Source of the DNA: Paenalcaligenes sp052103955
GTDB taxonomy: Bacteria > Pseudomonadota > Gammaproteobacteria > Burkholderiales > Burkholderiaceae_B
DNA length: 64,000 nt
Reading direction: 5' to 3'
Assembly (NCBI GenBank): GCA_052103955.1
Contig: JBQELO010000006.1
Span: 62,001 to 126,000 of the forward strand
Shown here: in pieces, positions 26,437 to 34,296 of the stretch
Layout of the letters: the number at the start of each line of letters is the position of its first letter
Position numbering within the stretch: the first letter of the stretch is position 1
Translations under genes and position numbers: made by a program
The notes under the pieces: generated by a model
What the model was told of the DNA's origin: nothing
What the model saw: only the letters and a program-made list of their open reading frames with translations
The model's database searches: none

Positions 26437-27441
26437 ATGTATGCTGTGTCAAGTGAGCTCGATTTTTATGAGGTAGAACGAGCTGAGCAGCGTTTGCAAG
26501 GTGTTGCGCATCGCACCCCTGTTTTGCAATCCTCTACCCTTAATGCGTGGTTGGGTGCAGAGGTTTTTTTCAAGTGTGAAAACTTTCAACGCGTGGGCGC
26601 GTTTAAGTTTAGAGGTGGCTACAATGCCGTGGCACGCTTGACTCCCGAGCAGCGAGCGCGGGGGGTGATTACGTATTCTTCCGGCAACATGGCGCAAGCA
26701 GTCGCCCTAGCGGCACGCATGTTAAACGTTAACGCGACGATTGTGATGCCTGCTGATGCCCCACAAGCTAAAAAAGCGGCCACCCAAGGCTATGGCGCCA
26801 CCATTGTGGAGTACGATCGCCACCGCGACGACAGAGAAAGCCTGACGCGGCAATTGGCCGAGCAGCAGGGGTTGTATTTCATTCCACCTTTTGGTGATGA
26901 AGGCATTATTGCCGGCCAAGGTACAGCGGCTAAAGAATTATTTGATGAAGTGGGCGAGCTAGATCGCTTGTATGTACCCATAGGCGGGGGCGGCTTGTTG
27001 TCGGGCTCGTTACTGTCCGCCAAAGCGTTGTCGCCAGCGTGTGAAGTATTTGGGGTAGAGCCTGAGTTAGGTAATGATGCCCAGCAGTCCTTACGATTAG
27101 GACAACTGGTGCGTATTGCGACCCCTCAAACCATTGCGGATGGGGCGCAAACGCAGGCCTTGTCTTCCACCACCTACAACATCATCCGCCACAACGTCAC
27201 AGATATCGTGACGGTGAATGATCAGCAATTGTTGAATATGCTGCGCTTTTTTGCAGAGCGTATGAAGATGGTGGTTGAACCCACAGGCTGCTTGGCTGCA
27301 GCAGCAGCCGTGCAGGCTGCTGAACAGATTCGTGGTAAGCGTGTGGGGGTAATCGTTAGTGGAGGCAACTTGGATAGCATTCAGCTATGCAAGTACTTAG
27401 CGCTTGGACAGGCTTTGCAGTGCCAGCCGGATGCCGTCTGA
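26437..27441 (+). CDS. PLP-dependent threonine/serine dehydratase family enzyme
   Basis: A fold-type II PLP enzyme of about 334 residues, of the threonine dehydratase/serine racemase/hydroxyaspartate lyase group, lacking an ACT regulatory domain. The PLP Lys is in GAFKFRGGYNA, the phosphate-binding loop in GGGGLLSG, and the substrate loop is SSGNMAQ, where most relatives have SSGNHAQ. GGGAGAA at 26421-26427 favours ATG 26437; ATG 26419 is an alternative. The last 45 bp overlap ruvA on the opposite strand. Whether it is catabolic dehydratase or racemase cannot be decided. Confidence 0.88.
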   Translation: MYAVSSELDFYEVERAEQRLQGVAHRTPVLQSSTLNAWLGAEVFFKCENFQRVGAFKFRGGYNAVARLTPEQRARGVITYSSGNMAQAVALAARMLNVNATIVMPADAPQAKKAATQGYGATIVEYDRHRDDRESLTRQLAEQQGLYFIPPFGDEGIIAGQGTAAKELFDEVGELDRLYVPIGGGGLLSGSLLSAKALSPACEVFGVEPELGNDAQQSLRLGQLVRIATPQTIADGAQTQALSSTTYNIIRHNVTDIVTVNDQQLLNMLRFFAERMKMVVEPTGCLAAAAAVQAAEQIRGKRVGVIVSGGNLDSIQLCKYLALGQALQCQPDAV

Positions 27442-27981
27442 CACGTTCACATCTTCAGGTAGCGCTTTCAGGGCTTTGCTGGCTTCTGTGTTGTTGTAAC
27501 CTAGGGCCAGCAGCGCATTCAAAATGTCGCTGCGTTCGTTATGGGCTTGTTCTGGCAGGCTGGCAGCAATAGCGCTGTCGGCACCAAACTTGCCCCGTAA
27601 CTCTAAGAGCAGTCGTTCGGCTGTCTTTTTACCAATACCCGGGACAGTCGTTAACAGGCCAGCATCTTGCTGCTGAATAGCCGTGGCTAAGTCTTGTACG
27701 CTCAAGCCCGACAAAATAGACAGAGCAGTGCGTGCGCCAATGCCACTGACTTTAATCAGTGTGCGGAAAGCAGCACGTTCAGCAGCATTGCCAAAACCAT
27801 ACAGTACGTGGGCGTCTTCACGCACGGTGAGGTGAGTGAACAGTGTGATCTTGCTGTGTATATCACCCAGATCGTAGTAGGTGCTCATGGGCACATCTAT
27901 GTCGTAGCCCACGCCATTCACATCTACACAGATGGTTGGGGGCTGTTTTTCAATCAACGTGCCTGTAATGCGTCCAATCAT
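27397..27981 (-). CDS. ruvA: RuvA, Holliday junction-binding subunit
   Basis: A 194-residue protein: N-terminal OB fold (MIGRITGTLIEKQPP), two helix-hairpin-helix motifs (LIKVSGIGARTALSIL and LTTVPGIGKKTAERLL), and a C-terminal domain for RuvB contact. It follows ruvC by 10 bp on the same strand. The 3' end overlaps the convergent dehydratase gene by 45 bp. Confidence 0.97.
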   Translation of the reverse strand: MIGRITGTLIEKQPPTICVDVNGVGYDIDVPMSTYYDLGDIHSKITLFTHLTVREDAHVLYGFGNAAERAAFRTLIKVSGIGARTALSILSGLSVQDLATAIQQQDAGLLTTVPGIGKKTAERLLLELRGKFGADSAIAASLPEQAHNERSDILNALLALGYNNTEASKALKALPEDVNVSDGIRLALQSLSKR

Positions 27982-27991
27982 GAGGACTCCA

Positions 27992-28534
27992 TTAAGAAAT
28001 CAGTCGGCCTCCGCGTAAGCGGGGTGTAGCGCTAGCTTGTTCAAGCTGGATGCCTAAACGGCTGGTCAGTGGGTAGTGGTGAGCATGGCAAATAGCGCAG
28101 GCTAAGGCGTCAGCCGCATCGGGGGCAGGTGTGCCGTCTAAGCGCAGCAGGTGTTGTACCATCATTTGCACTTGTTCTTTAGCAGCGTGTCCGCGTCCTA
28201 CTGTGGTTTTCTTTATTTGTAGGGCGGTGTACTCCATGACGGGCAGGTTTTTATCCGCTAAGGCGCACAGTGCAGCGCCGCGAGCCTGACCCAGCAATAG
28301 CGTGGATTGCGGGTTGGCATTGACGAACACGTGTTCAATGGCCGCCTGATCAGGCGTATACAGGCCAACAACTTCGCGTACGTTATCCAAAATGACCTTT
28401 AACCGCTCCGAGAGGGGCAGTTCAGTGGGCACCACAATGGTGCCACTGGCTATGTAGGTTAAGCTGGACCCCTGAGTTTCGATCACACCGAAACCGGTGC
28501 GTCGTAAGCCAGGGTCAATGCCAAGTATGCGCAT
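27992..28534 (-). CDS. ruvC: RuvC, Holliday junction resolvase
   Basis: A 180-residue RNase H-fold endonuclease that cuts Holliday junctions. Catalytic acids are visible: Asp in ILGIDPGLRRTGFG, Glu in AAIEHVFVN, and Asp residues in PDAADALACAICH. The ATG overlaps the purH stop by one base, so it is coupled to purH. Confidence 0.97.
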   Translation of the reverse strand: MRILGIDPGLRRTGFGVIETQGSSLTYIASGTIVVPTELPLSERLKVILDNVREVVGLYTPDQAAIEHVFVNANPQSTLLLGQARGAALCALADKNLPVMEYTALQIKKTTVGRGHAAKEQVQMMVQHLLRLDGTPAPDAADALACAICHAHHYPLTSRLGIQLEQASATPRLRGGRLIS

Positions 28535-30126
28535 TAATGATAGAAGTGGCGTGTGCCAGTGAAGATCATCACAATACCGCGTTCATTAGCGGCTGCGATT
28601 ACTTCATCGTCACGGATACTGCCACCGGGCTGGATCACGCAGGTTGCACCAGCGTCAGCTACAACATCCAAACCATCACGGAAGGGGAAGAAAGCATCAG
28701 ACGCTACGGCAGAGTTTTGCAGGCTCAAACCAGCGTTGGTAGCTTTAATGGAAGCAATACGTGCGGAGTCTACGCGGCTCATTTGGCCTGCGCCTACGCC
28801 CAATGTCATGCCGCCAGCGGTAAATACAATGGCGTTGGATTTCACGTATTTAGCCACGTTCCATGCAAACAGCATGTCTTGCAACTGTTGCTCTGTAGGC
28901 TGCTTCTCGGATACGACTTTGAAGTTTTCCACAGCATCGCGGTACGTATCAGGAGTTTGTACCAACCAGCCACCACCAACACGCTTCACGTTGAAGTCGT
29001 TGTGGGATTGGCCATCAGGTACTACCAATACGCGTACGTTTTTCTTCTGAGCCAGAATATCCAGCGCTTCTGGGGAGTAAGAAGGAGCCAGCAATACTTC
29101 CAAGAACTGGGCGCTAATTGCTGTTGCAGCGGCTGCATCTACGGTACGGTTCAGCGCAATAATGCCGCCAAATGCCGATGTAGGGTCCGTTTTCAGTGCT
29201 TGTTGGTAAGCGGCCAGAGGGGTTTCACCCAAGGCTACACCGCATGGGTTGGAGTGCTTAACAATCACACATGCACCGGCGTCAAAACTGCGTACACATT
29301 CCCATGCAGCGTCTGCGTCAGCAATGTTGTTGTAAGACAGTTCTTTACCTTGTAGTTGTTGGTAGTTGCCCAACAAACCACGGCCAACCTCTTGGTCTTT
29401 GTAGAAGGCAGCGCTTTGGTGTGGGTTTTCGCCGTAACGCAAGGCTTGGGACTGGTGCAATTGCAGGCTAAGTACTTGAGGCCATTCTTCGCGCTCAGGT
29501 GTGCTGTCAGCAGCGGGCTCAGGGTCGGTTAGGCTGCTTAGGTAAGAAGCGATAGCGCCATCGTAGGATGCCGTGTGGGCATACACTTTCCCCGCCAATT
29601 CCAGACGCAAGCCATAGCTGGTTTTGCCATCGTCTGCATCCATTTCAGCCAAAATACGGCTGTAATCCAATGGGTCAATGACAACGGTTACGCCACCGGC
29701 TGGGCTGCCGTGGTTCTTAGCGGCTGCACGCAACATGGCTGGGCCGCCAATATCGATGTTTTCGATCGCGTCGCCGAAGCTACAGTCTTTTTTCGCAATG
29801 GTTTCGCGAAATGGGTACAGGTTTACAGCCAGCAAGTCGATGCGGCTGATACCGTGCTCGTCCAGCGTGTTCAGATGGGCTGCATCGTCACGTCTGGCCA
29901 ACAAGCCACCGTGAATTTTTGGATGCAGGGTTTTGACACGGCCATCAAGAATTTCTGGGGAGCCGGTGTGCTCGGCTACTTCGGTGACGGACAAGCCGGC
30001 TTCTTTTAGCAGCTTAGCGGTACCACCTGTAGAAAGTAGGCGTACACCACGGCTGGCCAAGGCTTGGGCGAAATCAACAATGCCGGTTTTGTCGGAAACC
30101 GAAAGCAAAGCGGTCTGGATTTTCAT
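28534..30126 (-). CDS. purH: Bifunctional AICAR formyltransferase/IMP cyclohydrolase
   Basis: A 530-residue enzyme for the last two steps of purine synthesis (AICAR to IMP). The N-terminal MGS-like cyclohydrolase domain starts with LLSVSDKTGIVDFAQAL; the C-terminal formyltransferase domain includes the conserved VKHSNPCGVA. It is preceded by fis on the same strand and followed directly by ruvC. Confidence 0.98.
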   Translation of the reverse strand: MKIQTALLSVSDKTGIVDFAQALASRGVRLLSTGGTAKLLKEAGLSVTEVAEHTGSPEILDGRVKTLHPKIHGGLLARRDDAAHLNTLDEHGISRIDLLAVNLYPFRETIAKKDCSFGDAIENIDIGGPAMLRAAAKNHGSPAGGVTVVIDPLDYSRILAEMDADDGKTSYGLRLELAGKVYAHTASYDGAIASYLSSLTDPEPAADSTPEREEWPQVLSLQLHQSQALRYGENPHQSAAFYKDQEVGRGLLGNYQQLQGKELSYNNIADADAAWECVRSFDAGACVIVKHSNPCGVALGETPLAAYQQALKTDPTSAFGGIIALNRTVDAAAATAISAQFLEVLLAPSYSPEALDILAQKKNVRVLVVPDGQSHNDFNVKRVGGGWLVQTPDTYRDAVENFKVVSEKQPTEQQLQDMLFAWNVAKYVKSNAIVFTAGGMTLGVGAGQMSRVDSARIASIKATNAGLSLQNSAVASDAFFPFRDGLDVVADAGATCVIQPGGSIRDDEVIAAANERGIVMIFTGTRHFYH

Positions 30127-30152
30127 GAGAGTAGAACGAGAGTAGTTAAGAA

Positions 30153-30392
30153 TCAGGGTTGTAGATTATGCGATTGCAGCTTTTTACGCAGAGTGCTGCG
30201 GGTAATGCCCAGCATCTCGGCAGCTTTGGACTGGTTGCCCTGGGTACGCTCCAGTGCCACTTGCAGAACAGGGCGTTCGACACAACTGATGACCATGGCC
30301 AGCATATCGCGCGGCTCAGATTCGCCCAGGTCAGCAAAATAACGTTCCAGGCGGTCTCTGACAGATTGTTCTAGTGGGTTGGTAGTAGACAT
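30153..30392 (-). CDS. fis: Fis-family nucleoid DNA-binding protein
   Basis: A 79-residue protein. The C-terminal helix-turn-helix is NQSKAAEMLGITRSTLRKKL. ATG 30392 is preferred, since the longer reading starts at TTG 30419. It directly follows dusB, the arrangement known for dusB-fis operons of Enterobacteria, with about 40 bp between them. Confidence 0.94.
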   Translation of the reverse strand: MSTTNPLEQSVRDRLERYFADLGESEPRDMLAMVISCVERPVLQVALERTQGNQSKAAEMLGITRSTLRKKLQSHNLQP

Positions 30393-30430
30393 ATTTTCTA
30401 AATTGGGTGTAACAGGCAACGCTGTTCCGA

Positions 30431-31441
30431 TCAGGCAACAGCAGGTTCGTTTACAAAAGGTGCAGAGGGATCGTGTTGATCAAACCACTGCGATATAGCG
30501 TGAAACTGTTCGTGGGTAGTTTCGATTTTATTAATCTGATCTAACCACGTCCGGATATCCGGAAGATGGGCAAAATACCACCCTATGTGTTTACGGGCAG
30601 TGCGTACGCCCGTGAACTCTCCGTAGAAGGCGTAATGGTCTTCTAGGTGTTCCAGCAACACGTTGCGCAACTCACCAAAGGTGGGTGGGGCGAGGTGCTC
30701 GCCATGTTGCAGGTAATGATTAATTTCTCTGAAAATCCAAGGGCGGCCTTGAGCAGCACGGCCGACCATAATTGCGTCTGCTTCAGTGTACTGTAGTACG
30801 TATTTGGCTTTTTCGGGACTATCGATATCCCCATTAGCAATCAGTGGTATATCCACTTCTTGCTTAACCTGACGAATCGTGTCGTACTCGGCTTCACCTT
30901 GGTACAGGTCACAACGAGTGCGGCCATGTAAGGTAAGGGCGGCAATGCCGCTTTCGCGTGCTAAATGCGCAATGCGTATGGCGTTTTTAGATTCTCTGTC
31001 CCAGCCTGTACGAGTTTTAAGCGTAACAGGTACGTCTAAAGGAATGCAGGCTTGAACTACGCTTTCCAAAATGGCGGCAATGCGGGGCTCATCACGCAGT
31101 AAAGCGGAGCCAGAGGCTACATTGCACACTTTTTTTACGGGGCAACCCATATTGATATCAATGATACGGGCCCCTTTTTCCACATTGAAGCGGGCGGCTT
31201 CAGCCATCATTTCTGGATCAGAGCCGGCGATTTGTACGGCGATAGGCGCCGTTTCACCTTGGTGGTCAATGCGGCGCGAGGTCTTCACACTGTTCCACAG
31301 CTTGGGGTTGCTGGCGGCCATTTCGGACACCGCATGGCCTGCCCCCAGTGCTTTGCATAGGCGTCGGTAAGGGCGATCGGTTACCCCTGCCATAGGGGCA
31401 ACAAAGACGGGGTTAGCGAAGGACCAGGAGCCTATATGCAT
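30431..31441 (-). CDS. dusB: tRNA-dihydrouridine synthase DusB
   Basis: A 336-residue FMN enzyme that reduces uridine to dihydrouridine in tRNA. The TIM barrel starts with FVAPMAGVTDRPYRRLC. The catalytic Cys is in DINMGCPVKKV, and FMN contacts in VGRAAQGRPW. ATG 31441 (MHIGSWSF) is the homologous start; the frame extends upstream without support. Operon with fis. Confidence 0.96.
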   Translation of the reverse strand: MHIGSWSFANPVFVAPMAGVTDRPYRRLCKALGAGHAVSEMAASNPKLWNSVKTSRRIDHQGETAPIAVQIAGSDPEMMAEAARFNVEKGARIIDINMGCPVKKVCNVASGSALLRDEPRIAAILESVVQACIPLDVPVTLKTRTGWDRESKNAIRIAHLARESGIAALTLHGRTRCDLYQGEAEYDTIRQVKQEVDIPLIANGDIDSPEKAKYVLQYTEADAIMVGRAAQGRPWIFREINHYLQHGEHLAPPTFGELRNVLLEHLEDHYAFYGEFTGVRTARKHIGWYFAHLPDIRTWLDQINKIETTHEQFHAISQWFDQHDPSAPFVNEPAVA

Positions 31442-31485
31442 AAAACAGAGAGTGTGAGGCCTGCTTAACGCATGCAGGCCAAAGT

Positions 31486-32643
31486 TCAGATTCGGGTGCC
31501 TTGCAACAGGTGCGTGGCTAAAGAGTTTTTCGTTGCAGCAAACAGGTCCATACCTAGCAAACCCAGACCACATGCATGTTGTACGAGTGGATTGGTGGTG
31601 CTGAAAACGCGTGGCAGCATGTCGGTGACACCTAAGGTCAGCCAACGGTCTTGTCGTCGCGTCGTGGCATAGTGGGCGAGTACGGGCGCAGCATCATTTG
31701 TGGTACAGGCCAACCAAGGGCGTAGCACTTGCGCAAGCTGTGCTGCATCGCGCAGTCCTAAGTTTAACCCCTGACCCGCAACTGGGTGCAAGGTTTGCGC
31801 CGCATTGCCGATGGCCACAGTGTGGTGGTCGGGCAACGTAGGGCCTGCGTATAGGCTTAATGGGAAGACCGAACGCTTCTCTATGACACTTAATAAACCT
31901 AAACGGGAGCCAAAGGCTTGCTGCACCTGTTGATTGAAATCCTGTTCAGACATCGCAGCAAGATTTGCGGCGATTTCAGGCGGGTTACACCATACCAAGG
32001 CGTAGAGATCCTCGCCATCGGGGTGGGGTAGCAAGGCAAAAGGCCCATTTTTAGTAAAGCGCTCGTAGGCCCAGCCCTTTTGCGGTAGTTGGCTACGTAG
32101 GGTACTAATCACACCGTGCTGTTTATAGTTGCGGTGTAGACCTTGTGGACGTATGCCGTCAGACAGCACGCGGACGCGGGTAGTGAACTGGCCTTGGTCA
32201 GTCACAATTAGGCCCGGTTGTTGCAGACTTTGTGTGGCATCAATCTGGGCGTGGATGAACTGTATAGGGCTATGTTCTACAGCGTGGTGCAGCTTGCGCA
32301 CAATGGTGTCGTAGCGGATCACAGCACCTAAAAACGGCACATGTAATTGCGATGCTTCAATCAGTGCTCTGCCCAGTCGGCCTTGCTGAGAAACGTGTAC
32401 GGTTTCCATCGTAGCCAAGCCAGAGTCAGGCCACGCTTGCAGGCTTTTTAACAGCATGGCGCTGCCATGATTTAGCGCCAAGGCCCGAGGATCTCCGAGC
32501 GTAACGGCACCGTGCTCAGGCAAAGGGTGGCCAACAAGGGCAATACGGCTGGGGTCTGGTGCCAGTTGAGCCAGCTGTAGTGCTAGGGCGCAACCCACCG
32601 GCCCGGCGCCGCAAATGACGATATCGTAATCAGTTGCGTGCAT
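31486..32643 (-). CDS. UbiH/UbiF/COQ6-family FAD hydroxylase
   Basis: A 385-residue flavin monooxygenase that probably hydroxylates the ring of ubiquinone precursors. FAD motif: YDIVICGAGPVGCALAL. Second FAD motif: GNAAQTLHPVAGQGLNLGLRD. It lies 44 bp upstream of dusB on the same strand. UbiH is the most likely member, but UbiF- or UbiI-type activity cannot be ruled out from sequence alone. Confidence 0.88.
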   Translation of the reverse strand: MHATDYDIVICGAGPVGCALALQLAQLAPDPSRIALVGHPLPEHGAVTLGDPRALALNHGSAMLLKSLQAWPDSGLATMETVHVSQQGRLGRALIEASQLHVPFLGAVIRYDTIVRKLHHAVEHSPIQFIHAQIDATQSLQQPGLIVTDQGQFTTRVRVLSDGIRPQGLHRNYKQHGVISTLRSQLPQKGWAYERFTKNGPFALLPHPDGEDLYALVWCNPPEIAANLAAMSEQDFNQQVQQAFGSRLGLLSVIEKRSVFPLSLYAGPTLPDHHTVAIGNAAQTLHPVAGQGLNLGLRDAAQLAQVLRPWLACTTNDAAPVLAHYATTRRQDRWLTLGVTDMLPRVFSTTNPLVQHACGLGLLGMDLFAATKNSLATHLLQGTRI

Positions 32644-32779
32644 GGCGTTGAGTCAAAGCAAAGGGTGCTGGCATTGTACCGGATGCCTGTAGGCCTAGCC
32701 TTGATAATGCTAAATCCAGATGGCTTTTTATGGCTTGTGGTGTTGATGTTGCGCATAGGGGGCGTTCACCGGTTATGGC

Positions 32780-32808
32780 TTGAGTCCTAGCCCTAGATTG
32801 GCTAAAAT
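32780..32808 (+). promoter_or_regulatory. Promoter ahead of the MgtL-like leader
   Basis: TTGAGT (32780-32785) and TAAAAT (32803-32808) are 17 bp apart, placing the start of transcription about 25 bp before the leader ORF. Confidence 0.55.
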
Positions 32809-32839
32809 GTTGCCACCTCAACTTTAAAAGGACTGTGTG

Positions 32840-32893
32840 GTGAATCCAGACCCCGGTGAAAGTAGCAGCCAGCATTGGCTGGCAACTTATTAA
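32840..32893 (+). CDS. Leader peptide resembling the Mg2+-sensing MgtL
   Basis: A 17-codon ORF starting at GTG 32840, with AAGGA at 32828-32832 spaced 7 nt. The peptide reads VNPDPGESSSQHWLATY. The N-P-D-P-G-E start resembles E. coli MgtL (M-E-P-D-P-T-P), where acidic and proline residues destabilise the ribosome at low Mg2+ and switch mgtA expression. It precedes a gene for an MgtC-type domain, which strengthens the comparison. The function is inferred; translation has not been shown. Confidence 0.55.
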   Translation: MNPDPGESSSQHWLATY

Positions 32894-32962
32894 CCAGGCG
32901 CGTTAGGCAAGAGCCTTCTCTACACAGCCACGCCCTGGTGCTTCGACAAGCAAAAGGGCGTG
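32868..32962 (+). promoter_or_regulatory. Attenuator-like set of mutually exclusive hairpins
   Basis: Hairpin 1 lies inside the leader ORF (GCCAGC-ATTG-GCTGGC, 32868-32883). Stem 2 pairs CCAGGCG (32894-32900) with CGCCCTGG (32931-32938, one bulged C). Hairpin 3 pairs CACGCCCT (32929-32936) with AGGGCGTG (32955-32962), with an inner TGCTT/AAGCA stem, and is followed by TTATTCCTT. Stems 2 and 3 share 32931-32936, so only one can form, as in attenuators. Confidence 0.5.
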
Positions 32963-33050
32963 TTATTCCTTATCGAATCTCACGTCATTACTGTCCCTCT
33001 ATGGTTTTGTCCTGGGCGCGTGCCGCGCTGTCAGGTGATGGGAGATGGCG

Positions 33051-33389
33051 ATGAAAATCTTCAATCTGTTTTTACGTCGGGCTGGTGTACAGCAGCCTGC
33101 AGTTCGTGCCGCAGCAGCCTCTGAGTCTCGGTTGTCCGTATTGTGCATGCGCCAAGATATGGCGTCGGTGCGCAAACGCATTTACACCGACTTTCAAGCA
33201 GCTGGGCTACGTGTAAGCAACCTAAGCGTTGAGCATGCTTCGCATGAAAATGCCAAAGCGTGCGTGACCATTAGTTGCCCACCTGAAATGCGTCCCGAGC
33301 TGATGACGCAAGCGCGACGCCTGCGCGATCATCCGTCTATCTTGAATGTGCAATGGGAACCGCGTCAGCGCAGTAATGCATTAAACTAG
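33051..33389 (+). CDS. Stand-alone domain resembling the MgtC C-terminal (ACT-like) domain
   Basis: A 112-residue soluble protein. Residues ~28-105 (LSVLCMRQDMASVRKRI, GLRVSNLSVEH, RLRDHPSILNVQWEP) have the pattern of the ACT-like C-terminal domain of MgtC/SapB proteins. The four or five membrane segments that precede it in MgtC are absent. GGGAGA at 33040-33045 favours ATG 33051 over ATG 33045. With the MgtL-like leader upstream, a role in Mg2+ or acid stress is suggested. It could be a regulator of a separate MgtC or an independent protein. Confidence 0.6.
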   Translation: MKIFNLFLRRAGVQQPAVRAAAASESRLSVLCMRQDMASVRKRIYTDFQAAGLRVSNLSVEHASHENAKACVTISCPPEMRPELMTQARRLRDHPSILNVQWEPRQRSNALN

Positions 33390-33416
33390 AGCCTGTTATG
33401 TGGAATACGGGCTCTC

Positions 33417-34280
33417 ATGATCGTTATTGACTGGCTTACTCCCTGGGAGTTTTCTCCTACACTGGTGGCGGTTTTTATCGCCAGTGCGTGGTTGTTCTGG
33501 CGTGGTGCCAAAGTGCACCACGTAGGCAAGTTCAGGCAGTGGTTGTTCTGGGTAGGCCTGATCATGCTGTATCTTTCACTGCATACACGCGTGGATTACT
33601 ATGCCGAGCGCATGTTTTTTATCCACCGTTTGCAGCATCTGGTGCTACACCATCTAGGGCCACTGATCATCATGGGGGCATACCCCGGGCAGGTGATGCG
33701 GGCAGGTTTGCCCTTGTCGTGGCGCTACAAATTACGCGACTTCCGCCGTACAGGCATAGGTAAGGTAACAGAACGTGTGCTGACGCATCCGGTGCTGATT
33801 CCTTTCCTGTTCGTCTTTTTCGTATTGATCTGGCTGCTACCCATTCCGCAGTTCTACTCCATGATTGATTGGCGTTTGTACCGTTTCATGAATTGGTCTG
33901 TGGTAATTAGTGGTGTGCTGTATTGGAATTTAATTCTAGATAGACGCCCAAGCCCCCCCGCAGCCATGCGGCCAGTAGGGCGGGTGTTGTCACCCATTAT
34001 TACCATGACTCCACAAATTATTGTGGGGGTATGGATTACATTCTCTACTAGCGACCTTTACCCCATTTTTGACCTATGTGGCAGGGCAATGCCATCCATT
34101 AATGCCTTAGAAGATCAAGGCATGGGCGGGTTGATTATGTGGGTATTAGCGGGTCTGGTAGAAACCTTTGGTGTGATTTATGCGTTGGCGACGGCGATGA
34201 GGCTGTCTAGTCGCAACCGTTTGCCTTTACCTACACGTAAAAGTCCCGCCGTGGCGAGACTCAATAAAAGCGCCTCCTAA
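33417..34280 (+). CDS. CtaG-like cytochrome oxidase assembly factor (caa3 type)
   Basis: A 287-residue membrane protein of the caa3_CtaG family with about seven membrane helices and clustered His/Met residues (FFIHRLQHLVLHHLG) fit for copper or haem handling. It starts at ATG 33417 with a weak ribosome site. It sits between the MgtC-like domain and a BepA-like protease, and no oxidase genes are near. Confidence 0.85.
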   Translation: MIVIDWLTPWEFSPTLVAVFIASAWLFWRGAKVHHVGKFRQWLFWVGLIMLYLSLHTRVDYYAERMFFIHRLQHLVLHHLGPLIIMGAYPGQVMRAGLPLSWRYKLRDFRRTGIGKVTERVLTHPVLIPFLFVFFVLIWLLPIPQFYSMIDWRLYRFMNWSVVISGVLYWNLILDRRPSPPAAMRPVGRVLSPIITMTPQIIVGVWITFSTSDLYPIFDLCGRAMPSINALEDQGMGGLIMWVLAGLVETFGVIYALATAMRLSSRNRLPLPTRKSPAVARLNKSAS

Positions 34281-34296
34281 CTCGGAAGGAATGGTT

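Noticed and set aside
28537..29355. 272-residue plus-strand ORF inside purH
   Set aside because: It is an antisense shadow of purH; the codon pattern follows purH.
33001..33054. 17-residue second upstream ORF whose stop overlaps the MgtC-like start (ATGA)
   Set aside because: No Shine-Dalgarno sequence precedes it, and its sequence has no MgtL-like features. Coupling is possible but unsupported.
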